From contig CALHST010000072.1 in NCBI GenBank assembly GCA_938038825.1, positions 1 through 9,737 of the forward strand: 9,737 nucleotides of DNA. Direction: 5' to 3'. A program made the position numbers and the translations under genes. This document shows, piece after piece, positions 5,433-9,737 of this stretch. This DNA is from an uncultured Paracoccaceae bacterium. GTDB taxonomy: Bacteria > Pseudomonadota > Alphaproteobacteria > Rhodobacterales > Rhodobacteraceae. Position 1 is the first letter of the stretch; each line of letters begins with the position of its first letter. The notes beneath the pieces were generated by a model. It did no database searches and had not been told where the DNA came from. It was given only the letters and a program-made list of their open reading frames with translations.

Positions 5433-6590
5433 ATGACGTTGACAAAGTTCGGCACCGCACGGGCACTTTCTGGAATTGCGCTTTTGGCACTGACGGCCTG
5501 TGAAGGGTTCGACTCAGATTTTCGAGGGGCGACAGGTGGGTTCAGCACCGCAGACGCCGCACAGCAGGCGCCCATAGGACGCCCGGACCCAGATGCACGT
5601 GGGGTGATTACCTATCCCAATTATCAAGTCGCCGTTGCGCAACGCGGGGACACAGTGACAGATGTCGCGACCCGTATCGGCACTGATGCCCAACAATTGG
5701 CAAGCTTCAATGGTTTACCAATTGATGCGCCCCTGCGCAGTGGCGAAGTTATCGCGCTGCCGAAAGGGAGCATCGCAACAGCTGCCGCCCCGATCAACCC
5801 AACGGCCCCCGCATCAGTGGACGTAACGACGCTAGCAGGACAGGCCATTGATGCCGCCCCCGCGACGCCAGCCTCGACTGCGGTTACCACAGCGCCGATC
5901 CCAGAAGCGCAAGAACCCATTCGTCATAAAGTGGCTCGTGGCGAAACCGCCTTTTCGATCGCACGCCTGTACAAAGTGCCCGTGCGCACGTTGGCGCGTT
6001 GGAACGGTCTTGGCCCACAGTTCACGATCCGTGAAGGCCAATTCTTGTTAATCCCTGTCGCAAACACGCCGCCCCCTGCCGCGCCAACCGCTGAAACAGT
6101 GCCCGGTCAAGGATCCCCGACGCCCACACCACCCTCGGCCGAAAAACCTTTGCCCGAGGATGACACTGAGCCAGCGGCATCTGCAAAAGCACCGCCGAAA
6201 GTCGATGCCGATTTGGGAAAGGCTACAAAAACCCAATCAGAAGGACGCTTTGCGTTTCCCGTTCAAGGCACCATCATTCGGGACTATGCCAAAGGGCGCA
6301 ATGAAAGCATCAATATCAAAGGCGCACCCGGTGACCCTGTAAGGGCTGCAGACACTGGCACTGTCGCTGCGATAACTGAAAGCGCCGAAGGTGTGCCTAT
6401 CATTGTTGTGAGACATGAGCAGAAATTACTGACCGTCTATGCCAATGTAACAGACGTTTTGGTCAAAAAAGGCGATACTGTCCGACGGGGTCAAGGGCTT
6501 GCGAAACTGCGTCCAGGGGATCAATCCTTTGTGCATTTCGAAGTCCGCGAAGGATTTGACAGCGTCGATCCGAATGCGTTTTTGAATTGA
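5433..6590 (+). CDS. nlpD: NlpD-like LysM lipoprotein with a degenerate M23 domain
   Basis: The 385-residue protein begins with a lipoprotein signal ending in the lipobox LTAC (20-23), so Cys23 should be lipidated. Two LysM peptidoglycan-binding domains follow (about 66-109 and 164-208), then a Pro/Ala-rich linker (211-268), then an M23/LytM domain (about 272-383). M23 endopeptidases bind zinc through HxxxD and HxH. Here the matching positions are N290 and N294 for the first motif, N338 in YAN for the catalytic His, and F366-V-H368 for HxH, so only H368 survives. This agrees with NlpD and EnvC of Escherichia coli, which activate cell-wall amidases instead of cutting peptidoglycan themselves. 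AGGA seven bases upstream fixes the ATG at 5433, although the frame is open from 5304. It lies downstream of surE-pcm, as nlpD does in many proteobacteria, here with an 80-bp gap. Which amidase it would activate is not seen. Confidence 0.92.
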   Translation: MTLTKFGTARALSGIALLALTACEGFDSDFRGATGGFSTADAAQQAPIGRPDPDARGVITYPNYQVAVAQRGDTVTDVATRIGTDAQQLASFNGLPIDAPLRSGEVIALPKGSIATAAAPINPTAPASVDVTTLAGQAIDAAPATPASTAVTTAPIPEAQEPIRHKVARGETAFSIARLYKVPVRTLARWNGLGPQFTIREGQFLLIPVANTPPPAAPTAETVPGQGSPTPTPPSAEKPLPEDDTEPAASAKAPPKVDADLGKATKTQSEGRFAFPVQGTIIRDYAKGRNESINIKGAPGDPVRAADTGTVAAITESAEGVPIIVVRHEQKLLTVYANVTDVLVKKGDTVRRGQGLAKLRPGDQSFVHFEVREGFDSVDPNAFLN

Positions 6591-6595
6591 GGTGG

Positions 6596-6718
6596 CGTGA
6601 GCTAAAGCTCACCCTACTTTCAGAAAAAGCGGCCGCGCTGCTGGATGGAATTCAGCGCGTTGAACCAAATCTGCAACCCCGCACTCCGTTCAACCTGTAA
6701 GGTGAGCTTTAGCTCACG
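6596..6718. repeat. REP-like paired inverted-repeat element between convergent genes
   Basis: The outer arms are 22 bases each (6596-6617 and 6697-6718) and pair with a single mismatch. Each arm contains the near-palindrome GTGAGCTAAAGCTCAC, and the inward end reads GTAG (minus strand, 6617-6614) or GTAA (plus, 6697-6700), like the tetranucleotide next to a REP palindrome. Between the arms are two more hairpins: CGCGCTG (6634-6640) with CAGCGCG (6653-6659), and GTTGAAC (6659-6665) with GTTCAAC (6688-6694), which share one base. The whole could fold as a three-way junction. It starts 5 bases after the lipoprotein stop, and its right arm contains the last codons and stop of the ATPase gene. Neither arm is followed by a T-run, so it is not an ordinary terminator. 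The structure is read directly; REP identity is inferred. Confidence 0.7.
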
Positions 6719-7548
6719 TTGACACCGTGTCGTCCCGCCAGATCGGTAAAGTATTGCCAGGCCACACGGCCCGAACGTGAACCCCGCGTCGCTTGCCACT
6801 CAATGGCTTCCGCGCGCAATTGCTCTGGCGGGATCGACACACCATGGGCGTCACAATAGCCCTGGATCATGTCCAAATACTGATCCTGATCACACGGGTG
6901 GAACCCCAACCACAGTCCAAACCGATCGGACAGCGATACTTTTTCTTCCACAGCCTCGGACGGGTTGATCGCTGATCCGCGTTCATTTTCGATCATATCT
7001 CGCGGCATCAGATGGCGCCGATTTGACGTTGCATAAAGAATGACGTTGTCGGGGCGCCCCTCAATCCCACCATCCAGCACCGCCTTCAGGGATTTGTAGT
7101 GCTCATCATCATGCGAAAAGCTCAGATCATCACAGAACAATAAAAACCGCGCGGGCGCGTCTCTGAGCACGTTCAACAATTGGCCAACACTTGGTAAATC
7201 TTCGCGTTGCAGCTCTACCAATTTCAAATCTGGGTGTTGTTCCAGAACATGCGCATGCACTGCTTTCACAAGGCTGGATTTCCCCATACCCCGCGCGCCC
7301 CATAACAGCGCATTGTTGGCGGGCAACCCGGCAGCAAATTGGCACGTATTGGCCAGCAGCGTATCACGGGACCGATCGACACCAATCAACAGATCCAGCG
7401 ACACGCGATTGACCGATTGAACCGGAACTAATCTGTCCGGATGCACATGCCACACATAGGCCTGTGCGCTCCAGTCAGGTTGTGCCATTGGCACCGGAGA
7501 CAGCCTCTCCAAGGCCTCTGCGATGCGTTCTAGCGCCGTGTCATTCAC
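6709..7548 (-). CDS. AAA-type ATPase, DUF815-like, last gene of the tat unit
   Basis: The 279-residue P-loop ATPase has a Walker A GARGMGKSS (84-92), Walker B FLLFCDD (135-141), a sensor-1-like ATSN (173-176), an arginine-finger-like SDRFG (207-211) and a sensor-2-like RGSRSGR (255-261). The SLKAVLDGGIEGRPDNVILYATSNRRHL stretch (positions 153-180) and the later RFGLWLGFHP are typical of the family I know as DUF815, whose cellular role is not established. No membrane segment is present, so it is cytosolic. The start overlaps the tatC stop by four bases (ATGA), so it is probably translated by coupling with the Tat genes. That position suggests, but does not prove, a role in handling Tat substrates or in envelope biogenesis. 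Its last residues (VS) and its stop codon lie inside the right arm of the inverted-repeat element. Confidence 0.92.
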   Translation of the reverse strand: MNDTALERIAEALERLSPVPMAQPDWSAQAYVWHVHPDRLVPVQSVNRVSLDLLIGVDRSRDTLLANTCQFAAGLPANNALLWGARGMGKSSLVKAVHAHVLEQHPDLKLVELQREDLPSVGQLLNVLRDAPARFLLFCDDLSFSHDDEHYKSLKAVLDGGIEGRPDNVILYATSNRRHLMPRDMIENERGSAINPSEAVEEKVSLSDRFGLWLGFHPCDQDQYLDMIQGYCDAHGVSIPPEQLRAEAIEWQATRGSRSGRVAWQYFTDLAGRHGVNVS

Positions 7549-8459
7549 TGGGCCGCCTCGTCATCACCCAAATCTTCGTCGTCGAAATACCCCTCAGCAC
7601 GCAATTTCGCGTCCCGCTTCTTTTCAACACGCTTCACCAGTTGGATTGAAATTTCGTAAAGCCCATAGACCACAACAAACAGGATCAGCTGCGTAATGAC
7701 ATCCGGCGGCGTGACCAAAGCCGCCAACACCAGGATCCCGACAACAGCGTATTTGCGCACATTGCCCAAACCCTCAGAGCTCACCAGCCCCGCCTTGCCC
7801 ATCAGTGTCAGCAACACCGGCAACTGGAAACACAATCCAAACGCCATGATAAATTTCAACGAGATATCCAGTGACTCATTCACCTTCCCAAAGAAGATGA
7901 TCGTTGCCCCATCAGTCTCGGCTGGCCCTCCCGGCAAGCCTACGTCCGGCGGCAAATCAGGCGCCGCTGCAGATCCCGCCAAAATCGACGCAAAGATCGA
8001 CGGCAAATCCGCAAAGCCCAGGAAGAAGGACATCGCCAACGGAGTCACGACAAAATGCGCAAAACACCCCCCTAAGATGAACATCACAGGGGCCGCTACC
8101 AAAAACGGCTTAAACGCATTCTTTTCGTTGCGATACAGACCCGGCGCCACAAACCGCCACAACTGATGTCCAATCACCGGAAACGCCAACGCGAAACCAA
8201 ACACCATCGAGATCCGGAACAACGTGAACAGGTATTCCTGGGGCGAGGTATATTGCAGCGTTGGGGACGGATCCCCCAGATCTTTCAACGTCTCCACAAT
8301 CGGGTTGAGAAGAAACTGCAAAATCGGTTCTGCCACCACAAAGGCCAGAATAATCCCTATCAGAAACGCAATGACCGACCGAATGAGGCAGGTCCGAAGC
8401 TCTGCCAAATGTTCGATCAATGGCGCTGCACTGTCATCAATGTCGTCTGTACTGCTCAT
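7545..8459 (-). CDS. tatC: Sec-independent protein translocase subunit TatC
   Basis: The 304-residue polytopic membrane protein is the receptor for twin-arginine signal peptides. Family features are the N-terminal PLIEHLAELRTCL (13-25), the SPQEYLFT segment with E75, RFVAPGLYRNEK (102-113), FQLPV (211-215) and VTPPD (249-253), with six expected membrane helices. It is longer than the roughly 250 residues usual in TatC for two reasons. The periplasmic loop before helix 4 has an Ala/Pro/Gly-rich insertion (about 160-190), and the C-terminus carries a charged cytoplasmic tail (about 276-304). Such insertions are known to me from Rhodobacterales relatives, but I cannot verify how widespread they are. 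Its start overlaps the tatB stop by four bases, and its stop overlaps the ATPase start by four. Confidence 0.97.
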   Translation of the reverse strand: MSSTDDIDDSAAPLIEHLAELRTCLIRSVIAFLIGIILAFVVAEPILQFLLNPIVETLKDLGDPSPTLQYTSPQEYLFTLFRISMVFGFALAFPVIGHQLWRFVAPGLYRNEKNAFKPFLVAAPVMFILGGCFAHFVVTPLAMSFFLGFADLPSIFASILAGSAAAPDLPPDVGLPGGPAETDGATIIFFGKVNESLDISLKFIMAFGLCFQLPVLLTLMGKAGLVSSEGLGNVRKYAVVGILVLAALVTPPDVITQLILFVVVYGLYEISIQLVKRVEKKRDAKLRAEGYFDDEDLGDDEAAQ

Positions 8460-8908
8460 GCTGTGTCCTTGGGCGGGTTGTCCACATTGGCTTCAAGCTC
8501 TTCAGCTTTGACCAAGGCGTCTTGCGCCTCGCGCGCTTTGCGCTCTGCCGCGGCACGCGCAGCTGCGGCCTGAATTTTGCGGGTTTGCTCTGCACGTTCC
8601 GCCGACAGCTTGCCAGTTTCGCTGTCAGGATCAAAATTCATGGAACTCAGATCCTTTGTAGCATCCTTCACCCCATCCATTGCGGATTTCACCGGGTTCG
8701 TGGCCGCATCCAAGCCTTTCTGAATGTCTTTCACGCCAGATTGATCTGCCGCCTGGTTCATAGCTGACGAAAAGTCACGCGCCATACCTTTGGCTTTCCC
8801 AACAAACCGGCCAACATTGCGAAACAACACAGGCAGGTCCTTGGGGCCCACCACAATCAACGCCACAATGCCAATGACAAGCAGCTCGGTCCAACCCAGA
8901 TCCAACAT
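8456..8908 (-). CDS. tatB: Sec-independent protein translocase subunit TatB
   Basis: The 150-residue protein has the TatB layout: a short periplasmic N-terminus MLDLGWTELL with Glu8, one membrane helix (about 5-20), the GP hinge (21-22), an amphipathic helix (about 24-44), and a charged, Ala/Glu/Arg-rich cytoplasmic tail predicted as coiled coil (about 103-136). TatB forms the substrate receptor with TatC. AAGGCG upstream, overlapping the end of tatA, serves as ribosome-binding site. The ATG at 8908 is seven bases after the tatA stop, and the tatB stop overlaps the tatC start. TatB rather than TatA is supported by the DLGWTELL opening, the length and the position just before tatC. Confidence 0.95.
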   Translation of the reverse strand: MLDLGWTELLVIGIVALIVVGPKDLPVLFRNVGRFVGKAKGMARDFSSAMNQAADQSGVKDIQKGLDAATNPVKSAMDGVKDATKDLSSMNFDPDSETGKLSAERAEQTRKIQAAAARAAAERKAREAQDALVKAEELEANVDNPPKDTA

Positions 8909-8915
8909 GGCGCGC

Positions 8916-9134
8916 TTACGCCTTGTCTTTCTCTTCGCTCGGCGTCACGTCCGAGGCGACCTCCGCGGCAGCTTCTTCTTCCAGTTCCTTGGTGCCTTCG
9001 TTGATGCCCTTTTTGAACGATGTGATGCCCTTGCCCACTTCGCCCATCAGGCCGGAAATTTTACCCCGCCCAAACAGAACCAAAACGACGATTGCGATCA
9101 GCAGAATGCCCGGAAGGCCAATATTGTTCAGCAT
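8916..9134 (-). CDS. tatA: Sec-independent protein translocase subunit TatA
   Basis: The 72-residue protein is the pore-forming or membrane-weakening subunit of the twin-arginine translocase. It starts MLNNIGLPGILLIAIVVLVL with one membrane helix, followed by the diagnostic FG (21-22), then the basic amphipathic helix GRGKISGLMGEVGKGI, and an acidic tail rich in Glu and Ala. An in-frame ATG at 9164 would add ten polar residues before the helix, but GGGAG seven bases before 9134 and the family N-terminus support 9134. It is the first gene of tatA-tatB-tatC-ATPase, all on the minus strand, so the promoter should lie in 9135-9281; no clear -35/-10 pair was found there. Confidence 0.95.
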   Translation of the reverse strand: MLNNIGLPGILLIAIVVLVLFGRGKISGLMGEVGKGITSFKKGINEGTKELEEEAAAEVASDVTPSEEKDKA

Positions 9135-9281
9135 GTGATTTCTCCCATCAGTGCCATAGCGCACACTGCGCGCCGATTACGCTGTATCTAGACCTGCGGC
9201 GGCGCCTTCGAAAAGGACACGGTCCAAATAATGCGCCGCCACCTGACCAATTTCCAAATTATTTTGCACCTTGCGACATCC

Positions 9282-9303
9282 AACTGACAGGTTTATGTCA
9301 GTT
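9282..9303. promoter_or_regulatory. Dyad operator upstream of the small barrel gene and regulator
   Basis: AACTGACA (9282-9289) and TGTCAGTT (9296-9303) form a perfect eight-base inverted repeat around a six-base centre, and TGTCATT at 9310-9316 repeats most of one half-site. It lies 51 bp before the ATG at 9354 and about 150 bp before tatA on the other strand. A weak promoter, TTGCGA (9271-9276) and TATGTC (9294-9299) with 17-bp spacing, would be covered by the dyad, which fits repression. The regulator encoded at 9650 is the natural candidate to bind here; that is inference from position. Confidence 0.6.
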
Positions 9304-9353
9304 ATACCCTGTCATTCATGCAGCACTGAAACTCAAACAGACAGGAAAACCCA

Positions 9354-9647
9354 ATGACCAAAATCGCAGAAATCGTGACATTTCGCCTAAACAAAGATGC
9401 CGACACGCAAGCGTTTGGCGCTGCAGCCGCCAAATTGGCACCATTTCTTGACCGCACCGGAGGCTTCGTGTCACGCAGTCTGTCTTGTGACCCCGATGGG
9501 TTGTGGACAGACCATATCGTTTGGACAGACATGGCATCGGCACAACGCGCCGCACAAAACCTCATGGCCGCGCCGGAAGCCGCTGGTTTTTTGCCGATGA
9601 TCGATCCTAACACCACAACCATGCGCCACGCGCAGCTTCACATTTAA
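9354..9647 (+). CDS. Small dimeric alpha/beta-barrel protein (antibiotic-monooxygenase-like)
   Basis: The 97-residue protein appears to have the ferredoxin-like fold of ABM/Dabb proteins. An N-terminal strand (TKIAEIVTFRL) is followed by a helix over 15-33, a strand GFVSRSLSCD (37-46), then LWTDHIVWTDMASAQRAAQNL (50-70), a strand-turn-helix with the WxD...A..A pattern common in this group, and a final strand RHAQLHI. Proteins of this fold act as dimers, some as cofactor-free monooxygenases and some as stress-response sensors of small molecules. The residues here do not fix a substrate. AGGA eight bases upstream supports the ATG at 9354. It is followed two bases later by a transcriptional-regulator gene, so the two are probably cotranscribed from the operator region at 9282-9303. 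Confidence 0.8.
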   Translation: MTKIAEIVTFRLNKDADTQAFGAAAAKLAPFLDRTGGFVSRSLSCDPDGLWTDHIVWTDMASAQRAAQNLMAAPEAAGFLPMIDPNTTTMRHAQLHI

Positions 9648-9649
9648 CG

Positions 9650-9737
9650 ATGCGGCGCACGGACCGACTGTTTGACCTTTTGCAGATCTTGCGGGATGGA
9701 AAACTCCACACCGCGCAAGCCATGGCAGATCGTTTGG
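9650..9737 (+). CDS. YafY/WYL-type HTH regulator (N-terminus only; cut by the right edge)
   Basis: Only 29 codons are inside the window. They read MRRTDRLFDLLQILRDGKLH followed by TAQAMADRL, which closely matches the start of the DeoR/HTH_11-type winged helix in YafY-family regulators. Members usually carry a WYL ligand-binding domain further along, outside this window. The start is two bases after the barrel-gene stop, so translational coupling is likely. It probably regulates the barrel gene and itself, but the ligand cannot be inferred. Confidence 0.78.
   Translation, partial: MRRTDRLFDLLQILRDGKLHTAQAMADRL

Noticed and set aside
9198..9240. Inverted repeat GGCGGCGC / GCGCCGCC in the tatA upstream region.
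   Set aside because: The arms are low-complexity GC with a 27-base loop, so chance pairing is likely.

Overview
The window looks like chromosomal DNA from an alphaproteobacterium of the Rhodobacterales (Roseobacter-type). The evidence is the protein style, the surE-pcm-LysM/M23 lipoprotein run converging on a tatABC-ATPase operon, a TatC with an enlarged periplasmic loop, and moderately GC-rich coding DNA. It is densely coded. All gaps are under 300 bp, and no tRNA, rRNA, insertion sequence or CRISPR array was seen. Family names are from recognition of motifs; no database search was possible.

Layout. (1) 1-1371, minus strand: a two-gene unit. The first gene encodes a 249-residue protein that is mostly an 11-fold, 20-21-residue repeat with an invariant FSSGS(AP) core. 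Two bases after its stop codon starts an unrecognised protein that runs off the left edge. (2) 1372-1648: a divergent intergenic region with two perfect DnaA-box sequences and a small dyad. (3) 1649-2431, plus: exonuclease III (xth), converging through a shared stem-loop on (4) 2484-3071, minus: bioY, the biotin-binding membrane subunit of an ECF transporter, with no bioM/bioN in view. (5) 3134-6590, plus: a short-chain dehydrogenase, then surE and pcm overlapping by 4 bp, then an NlpD-like lipoprotein with two LysM domains and a degenerate M23 domain. (6) 6596-6718: a 123-bp structured inverted-repeat element between convergent genes, one arm of which supplies the stop codon of the next gene. 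(7) 6709-9134, minus: tatA-tatB-tatC-ATPase, in which tatB/tatC and tatC/ATPase overlap by 4 bp. (8) 9135-9737: a divergent control region with a strong dyad operator, a small ferredoxin-like alpha/beta-barrel protein, and the start of a YafY/WYL-type regulator, cut by the right edge.

How the genes may work together. SurE, PCM and the NlpD-like protein form the stationary-phase/envelope cluster found in many proteobacteria: nucleotide phosphatase, isoaspartyl protein repair, and amidase activation at division. TatABC exports folded proteins. In many bacteria periplasmic cell-wall amidases are Tat substrates, so the convergent NlpD-like gene may be functionally related, but that is inference. 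The small barrel protein and the regulator look like a self-regulated pair.

The part most likely to be undescribed is the repeat protein and its coupled partner (1-1371). The peptide repeats are almost invariant at the FSSGS core while their codons vary freely, so selection acts on the peptide. The arrangement of a short N-terminal region, many near-identical cores and a tightly coupled partner gene resembles a multi-core modified-peptide system, but no modification enzyme can be recognised from the sequence.
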